Source: Bacteroidales bacterium
GTDB lineage: Bacteria; Bacteroidota; Bacteroidia; Bacteroidales; UBA1556
Direction of reading: 5' to 3'
Assembly: GCA_027064095.1 (NCBI GenBank)
Contig: JAMOQI010000020.1
Coordinates: forward strand, 1-60,007
Length of the DNA: 60,007 bases
Part shown: in pieces, positions 36,630-46,020 of the stretch
Numbering within the stretch: position 1 is the first letter of the stretch
How the letters are laid out: every line of letters starts with the position of its first letter
Notes under the pieces: generated by a model
What the model was told of the DNA's origin: nothing
Databases searched by the model: none
What the model saw: only the letters and a program-made list of their open reading frames with translations
Made by a program: the position numbers and the translations under genes

Positions 36630-37715
36630 CTATTTTAACTCAATTTTAAATTCATCATTATCTAAATAAGTTCTTCCATACTCGTCTTTTTCAAGTACCT
36701 GAAACATTATAGGAACATCAGTATAAGTTTTAAATTCATTATCAACTATTTTCTTATTCTTTAAATCAACCAAGTGATATTGTTCTTCTACCCGCGAATC
36801 AATTCCGACTGCCGCATTAGGAATATAATGTAAAAGGGCAAAATTTCCGTTTTCAACCCAATCGACAATTGTAAAAACAGAGTTTGTGTCTTTGAAAATA
36901 ACTACTCTTTGTTCGTTATAAAAGTCGGCTATTAAAGTATTGTTATTATCAATATAAACTTTTTTGACTTCTTTATATTTTAGTGAAGTTGATGTAACGA
37001 ATCTATTATTAAAGAATATTTCCGAAATACAAATATCATCATATTTGCTACCTTTAAATTCATCTTCAATTTCTATTTTTAAAATAATGGCAGATGTAAA
37101 ATTTAATAAATGATGATCCTTACCTTTTACAGATAATTTGTATTCATTATTTGTTGTTTCTTGAAAAGTTTGTATATTAATTTTATCTAAATTTAACGGA
37201 AAAGATTGTATTCCAAAGCTGTCTTTTAATTTAATATTGATTTCTAATGGGTATTGTTTTACAAAAAACCTATCAACAACTTCCGTTGCATGGTCATCGG
37301 GATTTATTGCAGCATAAATTGATACTTTAATTTTTTGGGGTCGGGAATTTTTGTTATAAAGGGTTCTGTTTTTCCCATAACCCGAAAAAATATTCAATAT
37401 AATTTTATTGAGCTCAATTTTATCAGGTAATTTAATATAAAGGTCGTTAGTTTTATTGGTTTTTGAATTACCAGCCACCCAGCAAGTATTAAAAGTTCCA
37501 TCAAATAAATTAGCAGAAGAATATTTCGATGAATTTTTAGGATGAAAAAAATCTTTTATATCCGTCGAAAAATATTCTAAATAGTCACCAATATTTGCTT
37601 CTACAAGATTGAGTTCAACAAGCTTATGATTTTCTTGTGCGTGTAGATTATTTGGTATTAATAAACTTATAAAGTGTATATATATTAAGAAAAGAGCACC
37701 TGGAGCAAATTTCAT
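36630..37715 (-). CDS. Secreted protein with NADase-type glycan-binding-like domain
   Basis: A 361-residue exported protein. The frame opens earlier (37760), inside the preceding gene, but the ATG at 37715 begins a good signal peptide (MKFAPGALFLIYIHF, ending HAQ). Residues about 55-235 resemble the discoidin-like NADase-type glycan-binding domain: SSANLFDGTFNTCWVAG, IELNKIILNIFSGYGKN and NSRPQKIKVSIYA follow its pattern. The C-terminal 110 residues resemble no domain I know. It is last in a three-gene operon with two lipoproteins, suggesting a surface or periplasmic role. Ligand unknown. Confidence 0.68.
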   Translation of the reverse strand: MKFAPGALFLIYIHFISLLIPNNLHAQENHKLVELNLVEANIGDYLEYFSTDIKDFFHPKNSSKYSSANLFDGTFNTCWVAGNSKTNKTNDLYIKLPDKIELNKIILNIFSGYGKNRTLYNKNSRPQKIKVSIYAAINPDDHATEVVDRFFVKQYPLEINIKLKDSFGIQSFPLNLDKINIQTFQETTNNEYKLSVKGKDHHLLNFTSAIILKIEIEDEFKGSKYDDICISEIFFNNRFVTSTSLKYKEVKKVYIDNNNTLIADFYNEQRVVIFKDTNSVFTIVDWVENGNFALLHYIPNAAVGIDSRVEEQYHLVDLKNKKIVDNEFKTYTDVPIMFQVLEKDEYGRTYLDNDEFKIELK

Positions 37716-37725
37716 ATATATGTAA

Positions 37726-38160
37726 TTAATAGGTTGCCATATAATTGATACCGGTTTCATTATCTTCGTTTACAATTCCTACTTGAAGAGTTTTTTCTCC
37801 TTTTGTAAAATATTGTTGAGAAGCCACATTCATTTTTGTTTCCCAGCCTTTTGCTTCCATATTATTTAAGATTTCAGCTCTAACTTCCTTTGGGGTAGAT
37901 TTTACATGCATATAAATTGTAACTTTTTGTTTATCTCCAAGTTTTATAGTTGTAATATGATTAATATCACCCTTTAATAAATAGAAATCAGAGGGGAAAT
38001 CAGATGGTAACTTTTTTTGATTAACATTTGCTGTTATTTTAGCTCCCGATTCGTTATCCTTTATGGTTACCGTTTTTGAATCATTATTACTATTACTTCC
38101 ACATGAGAACATTATAATACTTAATGTAATCACTGCTAAAATTAATGTTGCTTTTTTCAT
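37726..38160 (-). CDS. Small lipoprotein of unknown function
   Basis: A 144-residue protein with a signal sequence and lipobox ending FSCG (Cys at about 20). A Ser/Asn-rich tether follows, and then a compact alpha/beta domain (about 50-144) that I do not recognise. A strong Shine-Dalgarno sequence, AAAAGGAG, lies seven to eight bases before the ATG, unusual in this window. It starts 20 bases after the preceding lipoprotein gene and ends ten bases before the glycan-binding-like gene. Confidence 0.72.
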   Translation of the reverse strand: MKKATLILAVITLSIIMFSCGSNSNNDSKTVTIKDNESGAKITANVNQKKLPSDFPSDFYLLKGDINHITTIKLGDKQKVTIYMHVKSTPKEVRAEILNNMEAKGWETKMNVASQQYFTKGEKTLQVGIVNEDNETGINYMATY

Positions 38161-38180
38161 AATAAAATCTCCTTTTTTAG

Positions 38181-39503
38181 TTAATTGTTAAATTTGTAAA
38201 TATATTCTTCTGAAACAGAAAATTTAAAAAATTTATGTTTATCCTCATTTTTACTGTAGTTGACACCCAATTCTAAATAATGTTTATTTTTTTCATCCGC
38301 ATATTTCAATGTTGTATGCTCCCACATGAAATTTATTAAATCTGTAATAACAATACCATTAGTATCGGGTTTCTCAAATTTAGTTTGTTTATCCAGTTCC
38401 CATTTATTATTTAGTAAATGCGCTACCATATTTTGAAACCATTTTTTATATTTTTCTATACTTACTGAATCTGTATCTGTTAATTCAAATGTTACATCAT
38501 ACCCTTGGTCATAAACAAATAGGTCTTTAAATTTAAGAGAATTAGGGATTATTATATTATGGTTTTGCAAATTTCTAAGTACTTTTTTTTGCTCTGCTAA
38601 TTTGTCGATAACAGATGGTGTTTTGAACTTTTTCTTGATATCTTCTGTATATTTTATGTAGTTGATGTATTTATCTTTTCTTTTAGATCGTCGATAAGGG
38701 TCTTTTTCTCTATCAAGTTTATTCCAATCTTTCAAAAGAGTTTTTTGTTTTTTTATCATTTCGTCAATGATGTATTTCTTATCTTCGACAGTAAATTCAG
38801 GTACAATTTGTTCAAATATAATATCTATAGCTCCTTTACCTTCAATAATATATTCCATATAAGTATTTTTCGACTGAGGATAGAGTTTTTTTATATTGAT
38901 TCCCCAATCTTTGTATGGTATATCGGATAGATATTTTTTTCTAATATTAGGATGTAAGGTTTCTCGTTTGCTTTTAAACAAATGTTGATATTTATTTGTG
39001 TCTATCACCGATTTTTCGCAAGTGTATATGTTAACAGCATATGTTTTTGAAATATTTTCAAGAAAATTCGGGTTAGTTTTTTCGTCTATATATTTTATAT
39101 TATGCTTGTATGGTTTTTTTAGTTTATAAAATAGTAATGAATCTCGTAATTCTAGAGATATTTGACTCATACTCAACCAGCGATATGCAGAGCTGATGTA
39201 AAATTCATTTAAATTGACAAGGTGCTTTAATTTTTTATGTTTAACATCGAAAAGAAAGATTGAGAAATCTCGATATTCATTCTTTGGTATTCCGCCATCA
39301 GGAAATTTTGTAATACCTTCAGGTTTTCTATATAAACGAGTTCTTGCAATAAAAGCAAATGCCGTACTGTCGTTATTCCATGCAATTGTACCATCAGTTC
39401 TAATTCCTAAATTAATATACTTAGAATGGCATGAGGTTAAGAATAAAACAATAAATATTCCTAATAATAATTTTATTAATCTCCTGTCTGACTTTATTTT
39501 CAT
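38181..39503 (-). CDS. Large lipoprotein of unknown function
   Basis: A 440-residue lipoprotein: basic N-terminus, hydrophobic stretch, lipobox LTSC (Cys at about 25). It continues WNNDSTAFAFIARTRLYRKP, reminiscent of the first blade of a WD40-like/TolB-type propeller, but the remainder is Lys-rich and charged with no repeated blade pattern. No domain recognised. It is first in an operon with a small lipoprotein and a secreted glycan-binding-like protein. Base use is as A+T-rich as its neighbours. Confidence 0.7.
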   Translation of the reverse strand: MKIKSDRRLIKLLLGIFIVLFLTSCHSKYINLGIRTDGTIAWNNDSTAFAFIARTRLYRKPEGITKFPDGGIPKNEYRDFSIFLFDVKHKKLKHLVNLNEFYISSAYRWLSMSQISLELRDSLLFYKLKKPYKHNIKYIDEKTNPNFLENISKTYAVNIYTCEKSVIDTNKYQHLFKSKRETLHPNIRKKYLSDIPYKDWGINIKKLYPQSKNTYMEYIIEGKGAIDIIFEQIVPEFTVEDKKYIIDEMIKKQKTLLKDWNKLDREKDPYRRSKRKDKYINYIKYTEDIKKKFKTPSVIDKLAEQKKVLRNLQNHNIIIPNSLKFKDLFVYDQGYDVTFELTDTDSVSIEKYKKWFQNMVAHLLNNKWELDKQTKFEKPDTNGIVITDLINFMWEHTTLKYADEKNKHYLELGVNYSKNEDKHKFFKFSVSEEYIYKFNN

Positions 39504-39916
39504 TTTAGATTAGCTTCCTCTTTTGTATTCCAATTAACATCAAAATTTATCATTGATTATTAAATTATTACAAAAACCAAGGTCTTCTGGTTTAATGCCA
39601 AATTTACTAATATTTTCCTTTGTTCTATTAACTATTTTTAATCAAAAATATTAGTATTCGATTTTTTTAATACTCTTCATGGAGTTCACGCATTAACTCC
39701 TAATTTTACTATAATACGCATCCTATTCAATTGATTATCAATGCTTATAGCTTATAGGTAATTGCTCGTTCTGATAGTTTGAATATAAGACCTTGAGCGT
39801 TTTATTGCGTCAATGTTTCAATTTCCATGCCATTTGCATATATTTACTATTTTAAAATATAGTCATTTTTTGCCCAACGCTGAATATACTTCTTTGAAAA
39901 GGTTTCATATTTTTTG
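39504..39916. other. Gap between lipoprotein operon and M1-like peptidase
   Basis: About 413 bases. On the minus strand about 30 codons near 39550-39640 read like a protein fragment (contains KENISKFGIKPEDLGF) directly before a stop, but there is no start or flanking frame. It may be a gene remnant. Nothing else is evident. Confidence 0.35.
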
Positions 39917-41281
39917 TTATAATTTCATTTCATATAGTTGTAAATATTCTTTTAAACATCCATTTTTTTTAATGCTATTCTCAAAATCGGTTAGAGTAAT
40001 ATAATTATCTGTTTTTTGGTATGTCTCTCTAATAATCTTTAGAAATTTTTCTTTCCCTATTAATTTACAAAACTTATAAGCAAAGACAACGCCTTTATTG
40101 TATATTAATTCAAAATTCAAATCTCCATTTTTCTGATTTAAGACTTGTTCAAAAGAAACAGTAAAAAACGGTTTATTACTAAATCGTAGATTAATTTTGT
40201 CTTTTATTGCATTCTCATAAGCTTGATTTCCCGCCCAACTTTCATAAAACAAAAGATTGATATATTCATTTATTGATTCAGATAAAAAATAAAACCCTTT
40301 TGATAAATATTTTACATTATAACCAATCCAAAAATGACCGATTTCATGAGATAATGCATAATTATCTATAGCCTCCATATTCATTAAACTTCTGTCAAAA
40401 ATAATGAAAGCACGCATGTTTACAGCTAGTCCAAAGATTCCTGTTTCAATAAATGGTAATGTGTCTATATTTTTATACCACAAATTTGTTTGGTACCATT
40501 TTACCGCCAGAGCAGAACGATTTGCTATTACATTGTACAACGAATCTATTTGATTTAAATCGGTTATATATTTAGGCGTATTATTTTTGATGGATAACAG
40601 TCGTTTATCTTTTGGCAGAAAATAAAATTTACAATATGTTTCTTTGTTTTGAACTATTTTTTCTGATTGAAAAATATTTGCTTTGGTAATAAAAAAACGA
40701 AAATCTTCATCAAAAAATATATAAGTACTGATAATATTATTTTTTGATAATATCTTTTCATTTGCTTTATGTTCAACATATATTTCATAAGTTTTGGGAA
40801 TGGTAATCTTTACTTTATAATTAGTAAAATTATCATAAATAACAGGATAAAATTTGCTATATCTTTCACAAAATACTTGGTTTGAATCAAGTAGTGCAGG
40901 ATAAGCAAAAATACTATCACCAAATATCTTAATAATTTTCGATGATTCATATAATGAACAAGGTATTTTATAACTTATAAAAAAATTTATTTTATCACTA
41001 TTTGAATGCTCAAAATACAAAGTATCATTACTACGAATATAGTTTAAAGGTTTGTTATTGAGTAATGCTTTATCAATTTTAATGTAACGATTAAATAGGA
41101 AAAAGTTTTTTGTCCAATTCTCCGTTTTAAAGGCTTTTAAATGCAGGTTTATATAAAGTGTGGTATCCTTAAACTCTATGTTTATATTATAATCCCACGA
41201 TTTTATTTTTGAATCTTGTGCTTTTATTTCAATCGAAATTAAAACAAAAATAAGAATGTATATTGGCAATAATTTCTTCAT
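39917..41281 (-). CDS. M1-like secreted zinc metallopeptidase
   Basis: A 454-residue exported protein with a signal peptide (1-21, ending IKAQ). The zinc site is intact: HEIGH (312-316) followed by Glu exactly 19 residues later (HExxH-x18-E), as in gluzincin family M1. The exopeptidase motif expected about 35 residues before it, GAMEN, reads GLAVN, so the Glu that binds the substrate N-terminus is lost. The N-terminal half is a beta-rich M1-type domain. It is shorter than LTA4-hydrolase-type enzymes. It is probably a periplasmic or surface peptidase of altered specificity. No close partner gene. Confidence 0.8.
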   Translation of the reverse strand: MKKLLPIYILIFVLISIEIKAQDSKIKSWDYNINIEFKDTTLYINLHLKAFKTENWTKNFFLFNRYIKIDKALLNNKPLNYIRSNDTLYFEHSNSDKINFFISYKIPCSLYESSKIIKIFGDSIFAYPALLDSNQVFCERYSKFYPVIYDNFTNYKVKITIPKTYEIYVEHKANEKILSKNNIISTYIFFDEDFRFFITKANIFQSEKIVQNKETYCKFYFLPKDKRLLSIKNNTPKYITDLNQIDSLYNVIANRSALAVKWYQTNLWYKNIDTLPFIETGIFGLAVNMRAFIIFDRSLMNMEAIDNYALSHEIGHFWIGYNVKYLSKGFYFLSESINEYINLLFYESWAGNQAYENAIKDKINLRFSNKPFFTVSFEQVLNQKNGDLNFELIYNKGVVFAYKFCKLIGKEKFLKIIRETYQKTDNYITLTDFENSIKKNGCLKEYLQLYEMKL

Positions 41282-41654
41282 TTAATTATATCTTTAATTT
41301 CCTTTCAGTTATGCCTTAACGACAGCCTTGTTTAATAAGCTAAACCAATTACTTTTACTTTATTGGGTTTTTAAGCATTGCTGTATTCTATTCATTGCAT
41401 ATTGACAATAAGAGTAAAGTTTAAGACGAGTTTAGGTTAATACAAAAATATAACAAATTATATATATAAGGCTTATTAAATTGCATATTTCAAATACTAT
41501 ATTATAACTTGATTTATTATAATGAATAATGATTTATCGATTTAATTTTTTTCGGCAAACTTTTTGTTGTGATCCTTGTCTAATAGAAAATAAATTATAA
41601 GATGTCTTTATTGCTTTGTTTTGTTTAATTTTGCATCGTTAATTATACAATGAA
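41282..41654. other. Divergent promoter region
   Basis: About 373 A+T-rich bases between the M1-like gene (minus) and the T9SS surface protein gene (plus). The plus-strand promoter box is at 41626-41633. No gene or clear repeat seen. Confidence 0.55.
41626..41633 (+). promoter_or_regulatory. TAnnTTTG -7 box for the T9SS type B protein
   Basis: TAATTTTG, 21 bases before the ATG at 41655. Confidence 0.6.
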
Positions 41655-44222
41655 ATGCGTAAAATTTACCTTGTTGGGATACTGTTTTTATATAGTTTAA
41701 GTGTTTTTGCTACTCATAATCGTGCGGGTGAGATTACGTATACTCACGTTTCTAATTTGACATATGAGTTTATTGTTGTAACATATACTTATAGCCTTTC
41801 CCCTGCCGATAGACCTACACTTGATATAGATTGGGGTGATAATACAAGTTCAACATTAACAAGGTTTCAAAAGACTCCACTTCCTAATTATATAAACCTA
41901 AATATTTATAAAGGAACACATACATTTAGCGGACAGGGTAATTTTAAAGTAAGCGTTGAGGACCCAAACAGAAATGGAGGGGTTATTAATATTCCAAATT
42001 CAATCAATGTTCCTTTTTATATTGAGACAATTTTAAATATCAGTCCCTTTATTGGTCCCGATAACTCTCCGATACTTCTAAATCCTCCTATTGATAATGG
42101 ATGTATTGGATTTCCGTTTTATCATAATGCCGGGGCTTATGATGTAGATGGAGATAGTTTAGCCTACGAGCTTGTTGCTTGTAGAGGAGAGAACGGTAAT
42201 TTTATTCAAGGCTTTTCTTATCCGGTAGCAAGTCAGTCTTTTAGTATTGATCCAATTACGGGAACTATCAGCTGGATAAACCCGACTATTCAAGGAGAAT
42301 ATAATGTTGCATTTCTTATTAAAGAATATCGTAATGGGTTTCTTATTGGTTCAATAACAAGAGATATGCAAATAACGATCGGTTCTTGTAATAATAATCC
42401 ACCGATAATTCAAAACATAAATGACACCTGTATAACTGTTGGAGATACACTGAGTTTTTTGGTGAAGGCTACTGATATAGATAATGATGTAATTACTCTT
42501 AGAGCAACGGGTGGACCAATAGTTTTACCTAACAACCCGGTTAATTTTCCACAACCTACAACCGGTGTAGGTTATGTACAATCAACTTTTTCGTGGATAC
42601 CAATTTGCAATCAAGTACAACTACAGCCTTATCAGGTGGTTTTTAAGGCTAAAGATAATGGAAGTCCAATAAATCTGGTGGATATTAAAACAACTTTTAT
42701 TAAAGTTATTGCACCTGCTCCAAAAAACTTGATTGCAACTCCTCAGGGAAATCATATAAAACTTATATGGGACTCAGAAGAATGTTCTAATAATACTGGC
42801 TATGATATTTATCGTCATAATGGTTATATAGGTTATTTACCAAATAATTGTGAAACAGGTGTTCCTCCTTGGACAGGCTATGTGAAAATTGGAAGTACTA
42901 CTGATACAACTTTTATTGATGATAATAATGGTTATGGATTAATACATGGTCCTTCATATTGTTATATGGTTGTGGCTACATTCCCTGATGGTGCCCAAAG
43001 TTATCCTTCTCTAGAATCTTGTGCTTCTTTGATTAAAGATGTTCCCGTTATTACAAATATAAGTGTAGATACTACCAGTAGCACTGTTGGTGAAAATACA
43101 GTTATATGGTCTATGCCTGTTGATTTGGATAGTGTTCAAACACCGGGACCCTTTAAATATCTTATTTACCATAATACTACAGGCATTAATAGTCCAATGA
43201 GTTTAATAGATTCTTTGCCTAGTTTATACGACACAATTTATATTTCACAAGATGTTAATACTCAAGATAATACTCATTTTTATAAAATAGAACTTATAAA
43301 TAATACACCGGGTAATAGGTTTGTTGTGGGAGAGACTCAAATATCTTCAAGTGTATTTATTAGTGCTCAAGGTCATGCTAATAGAGTAGAGCTAAGCTGG
43401 AACGAATTTGTTCCATGGTCTAATTACCAATATGTTGTTTATAGACAAAATACTTCTGGAGCTTTTGATAGTATTGGAGTAACTACAACGCAAAATTATA
43501 TAGATAGCGGTTTGGTAAATGGTGCTGACTATTGTTATAAAATAAAAAGTTTAGGAGAATATACAGCACCTGGATTTAGTAGACCTTTAGTTAACTGGTC
43601 GCAAGAAGAATGTGCTACACCGATAGATGATGAGCCACCTTGTGCTCCTATTTTAGAAGTTTCAACAAATTGTCAGATTATTGAAAATATACTTACATGG
43701 AATAATCCTAATAATTCTTGTTCTAATGATGTTGTTGCCTATAATTTATATTTTACGCCAAGTCTCCAGAATGATTATTCAGTAATATATTCTCCTTCAA
43801 GCCCGTTGGATACTTCTTATTTACATAATAACATTGAATCAGTAGTAGGTTGCTATTATGTTACTTCTATAGATTCATTTAGTAATGAAAGTTTTGCTAG
43901 CAACTTAGTTTGCGTAGATTTAGATAGTTGTCAATTATATCATTTGCCAAATGTGTTTACACCAAATGGCGATGGATATAATGATAAATTTATTCCTTTT
44001 CCTTATGATTTTGTAAAGGAGGTTAGAATGACAATATTTAATCGATGGGGTAGTGTGGTTTTCAAAACAGAAGATCCGGATATATTATGGGAAGGTAAGG
44101 ATATGAATTCTCATAAGGATTGTAGTGAAGGAGTATATTTTTATATTTGTGATGTGTATGAGTATCGCCTTGAAGGTCTTAAAATACGAACCTTGACAGG
44201 AAGTGTAAGCCTATATAGATAG
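41655..44222 (+). CDS. Surface protein with T9SS type B (CHU_C) sorting domain
   Basis: An 855-residue exported protein. The signal peptide (1-20) is followed by THNRAGEITYTHV, a common start of large gliding-associated surface proteins. The middle has cadherin/Ig-like and fibronectin-III-like modules (about 250-760, several with LxWxx and Cys pairs). The last 85 residues are the gliding motility-associated C-terminal domain: LPNVFTPNGDGYNDKF, MTIFNRWG and GVYFY. It is secreted by the type IX system and stays at the cell surface without C-terminal cleavage typical of type A. Likely adhesin or structural; ligand unknown. Confidence 0.88.
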   Translation: MRKIYLVGILFLYSLSVFATHNRAGEITYTHVSNLTYEFIVVTYTYSLSPADRPTLDIDWGDNTSSTLTRFQKTPLPNYINLNIYKGTHTFSGQGNFKVSVEDPNRNGGVINIPNSINVPFYIETILNISPFIGPDNSPILLNPPIDNGCIGFPFYHNAGAYDVDGDSLAYELVACRGENGNFIQGFSYPVASQSFSIDPITGTISWINPTIQGEYNVAFLIKEYRNGFLIGSITRDMQITIGSCNNNPPIIQNINDTCITVGDTLSFLVKATDIDNDVITLRATGGPIVLPNNPVNFPQPTTGVGYVQSTFSWIPICNQVQLQPYQVVFKAKDNGSPINLVDIKTTFIKVIAPAPKNLIATPQGNHIKLIWDSEECSNNTGYDIYRHNGYIGYLPNNCETGVPPWTGYVKIGSTTDTTFIDDNNGYGLIHGPSYCYMVVATFPDGAQSYPSLESCASLIKDVPVITNISVDTTSSTVGENTVIWSMPVDLDSVQTPGPFKYLIYHNTTGINSPMSLIDSLPSLYDTIYISQDVNTQDNTHFYKIELINNTPGNRFVVGETQISSSVFISAQGHANRVELSWNEFVPWSNYQYVVYRQNTSGAFDSIGVTTTQNYIDSGLVNGADYCYKIKSLGEYTAPGFSRPLVNWSQEECATPIDDEPPCAPILEVSTNCQIIENILTWNNPNNSCSNDVVAYNLYFTPSLQNDYSVIYSPSSPLDTSYLHNNIESVVGCYYVTSIDSFSNESFASNLVCVDLDSCQLYHLPNVFTPNGDGYNDKFIPFPYDFVKEVRMTIFNRWGSVVFKTEDPDILWEGKDMNSHKDCSEGVYFYICDVYEYRLEGLKIRTLTGSVSLYR

Positions 44223-44264
44223 AACATTATTTTTATTAACAACTTAAATTATATAAATAAACTT

Positions 44265-44876
44265 ATGTTTACAGGAATTGTAGAACAAATGGGAAAGATT
44301 GTGAAAGTAGATCGCGATCAAAGTAATATAAATTTTACCGTAGAATCAGACTTAGCCAAAGAGTTAAAAGTTGATCAAAGTATGGCTCATGATGGAGTTT
44401 GCCTAACAGTAGTAAAAGTTGATGCAACTAAGAATCAATATGTTGTTACAGCCATACAAGAAACTTTGGATAAAACATGTTTAAGAGAATGGAAAGAAGG
44501 TTATGAGGTAAATTTGGAAAGAAGTATGAGTATGGGAGAACGCCTTGATGGACATATTGTGCAAGGTCATGTTGACCAAACAGCTCGTTGTGTGGAAGTG
44601 GAAGAGACAGATGGTAGTTGGAAATTTACTTTTGAATATGATAAATCAAAAAATAATATTACTGTTGAAAAGGGCTCTATTTCTGTTAATGGGACTAGTT
44701 TAACAGTTGTGGATTCAAAACCAAACCGGTTTTCTGTTGCTATAATACCTTATACTTATGATAATACAAACTTTCATAATTTTAAAGAAGGCACTATAGT
44801 GAATATAGAGTTTGATGTCTTTGGAAAATATGTAGCTCGATTGCTAGAGCAATACATGGAAGCTAAAGGAATGTAA
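44265..44876 (+). CDS. ribE: Riboflavin synthase, alpha chain
   Basis: A 203-residue trimeric riboflavin synthase with two lumazine-binding repeats. It starts MFTGIVEQMGKI; the second half repeats the pattern after about residue 98 with HIVQGHVDQTARC. It converts two 6,7-dimethyl-8-ribityllumazine molecules to riboflavin. No FMN riboswitch is visible in the 42-base gap before it, so it may be cotranscribed with the surface protein gene. Length and motifs are complete. Confidence 0.94.
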   Translation: MFTGIVEQMGKIVKVDRDQSNINFTVESDLAKELKVDQSMAHDGVCLTVVKVDATKNQYVVTAIQETLDKTCLREWKEGYEVNLERSMSMGERLDGHIVQGHVDQTARCVEVEETDGSWKFTFEYDKSKNNITVEKGSISVNGTSLTVVDSKPNRFSVAIIPYTYDNTNFHNFKEGTIVNIEFDVFGKYVARLLEQYMEAKGM

Positions 44877-44942
44877 AGGAATATATTTGTTTTTATTGAT
44901 GAAATTTTCATGCAAAATAATTGTATGAAATAAAAAATAGAC

Positions 44943-44950
44943 TATCTTTG
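44943..44950 (+). promoter_or_regulatory. TAnnTTTG -7 box for tRNA-Leu
   Basis: TATCTTTG, 23 bases before the tRNA 5' end. Confidence 0.65.
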
Positions 44951-44973
44951 CGCCCTTAATTCAACGACCTAAT

Positions 44974-45057
44974 GCCCAGGTGGCGGAATTGGTAGACGCG
45001 TTGGTCTCAAACACCAATGAGGTAACACTCGTGCCGGTTCGACCCCGGCCCTGGGTA
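44974..45057 (+). tRNA. tRNA-Leu (anticodon CAA)
   Basis: An 84-base tRNA with a long variable arm. The acceptor arm is GCCCAGG / CCTGGGT (first pair G-U), with discriminator A at 45057. The D-arm is GCGGAATTGGTAGACGC, the anticodon stem TTGGT/ACCAA encloses CTCAAAC (anticodon CAA, reads UUG), and the T-arm contains GGTTCGACCC. CCA is not encoded. It has its own promoter box and a terminator directly after. Confidence 0.95.
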
Positions 45058-45066
45058 CAAATAACA

Positions 45067-45095
45067 AAAAGCCTCTGATTTTCAGGGGCTTTTGT
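45067..45095 (+). terminator. Terminator after tRNA-Leu
   Basis: Stem AAAAGCCTCTGA (45067-45078) / TCAGGGGCTTTT (45082-45093) with one G-U pair and a T-rich tail. Confidence 0.85.
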
Positions 45096-45495
45096 TATTT
45101 CCATGTAAAAATATGTTCTACATATATTTGTTATTAGTTATTATATTTTTTTCAGGTCCTTCTTAATTCTAATAAATTTGCCATCGATTAGTTTGTATTT
45201 AATTTTATTTTCTTAATAGGTAGAGCCAAAGCCTTTGCCGACAAGCGAATCTTTGTGTGTGACCAACCTAAGCAGTTATTTAATTTAGTTAATACCACAC
45301 TACAGAATTTTGCAGTAGCGAAGTTAGGTGGTTTAGTTAGGCTAACACTTTTATTATAGTTTTGTTATATTTTTTTATTAATCCTACGATTTAATTAACA
45401 AATATAACTTTAGTTGCATTTGTTAAAAATAGTAAATAAAAAGATGTATTTTTGACTTTCAATTTTTATGGTGTAAATCCTTATATTTTAATTTA
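45094..45495. other. Gap with a compositionally distinct patch
   Basis: About 400 bases. Most is A+T-rich, but 45215-45355 is clearly richer in G and C and contains local pairings (CTAC...GTAG near 45302-45320; CCTAA...TTAGG). On the minus strand it is open for about 50 codons without an ATG. It could be a remnant, an intergenic repeat unit or a structured RNA. The TPR gene promoter box is at 45447-45454. Confidence 0.45.
45447..45454 (+). promoter_or_regulatory. TAnnTTTG -7 box for the TPR gene
   Basis: TATTTTTG, 41 bases before the ATG at 45496. May also serve the sigma factor operon that follows. Confidence 0.6.
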
Positions 45496-45954
45496 ATGAA
45501 AGTTTTAAGTATACTTATTTTATTTATTGCTTTTTTTGGCATTCAGTCTAATGCTCAAAATACTCAGGAACAAAAGTCTAATCTGTATTTTGAAAAAGCA
45601 AATGTTTTTTTTGATCAAGAAAATTATCAAAAAGCGTTGATTTATTGTGATTCAGCAATTATTTTTAATACTGAAAATATTGAAGCATATGCTTATAGAG
45701 GTGTATGTAAATTTCAGCTTAAGCAATACGAAGAGGCAATAGAAGATTTTGATTTGGCGCTGGTATTAAATAATGGATATGCTGAGGTTTATTATTACCG
45801 GGGCTTGTGCAAAAAAGAGTTAGGAGCTAATAAACAGGCTTGTGAAGACTGGTATAATGCTTATAATCTTGGTTTTAAAAATGTTATGAAAATAATTGAA
45901 GCTAATTGTGAACTTGTTAAAGATAACAAATCAAAAAATAAAAAAAGTAAGTAA
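45496..45954 (+). CDS. Exported TPR protein
   Basis: A 152-residue protein with a signal peptide (1-21, ending NAQ) and about three tetratricopeptide repeats (about 28-125; for example AYAYRGVCKFQLKQYEEAIEDF and VYYYRGLCKKELGANKQACEDW), then a Lys-rich tail. Such periplasmic TPR proteins bind partners. It ends 66 bases before the sigma factor gene and shares its direction, so it may be part of the same signalling locus. No specific function known. Confidence 0.8.
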   Translation: MKVLSILILFIAFFGIQSNAQNTQEQKSNLYFEKANVFFDQENYQKALIYCDSAIIFNTENIEAYAYRGVCKFQLKQYEEAIEDFDLALVLNNGYAEVYYYRGLCKKELGANKQACEDWYNAYNLGFKNVMKIIEANCELVKDNKSKNKKSK

Positions 45955-46007
45955 AGAAATTGTTTATATGCAACGTATCAATAAACACAGCTGTCTAAAA
46001 ACTTACT

Positions 46008-46013
46008 GAGGAG
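46008..46013 (+). promoter_or_regulatory. Strong Shine-Dalgarno deciding a TTG start
   Basis: GAGGAG lies seven bases before the TTG at 46021. Most genes in this window lack such a site, so it supports TTG as the sigma factor start. Confidence 0.7.
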
Positions 46014-46020
46014 ATAAGAT

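Noticed and set aside
37716..37760. Upstream start for the glycan-binding-like protein
   Set aside because: It overlaps the preceding gene and puts 15 residues before the signal peptide; the ATG at 37715 is better.
39550..39640. Minus-strand protein-like fragment
   Set aside because: Only about 30 codons, no start and no homologue I can name; mentioned in the gap entry but not called a pseudogene.
44223..44264. FMN riboswitch before ribE
   Set aside because: The gap is only 42 bases and lacks the conserved RFN sequences.
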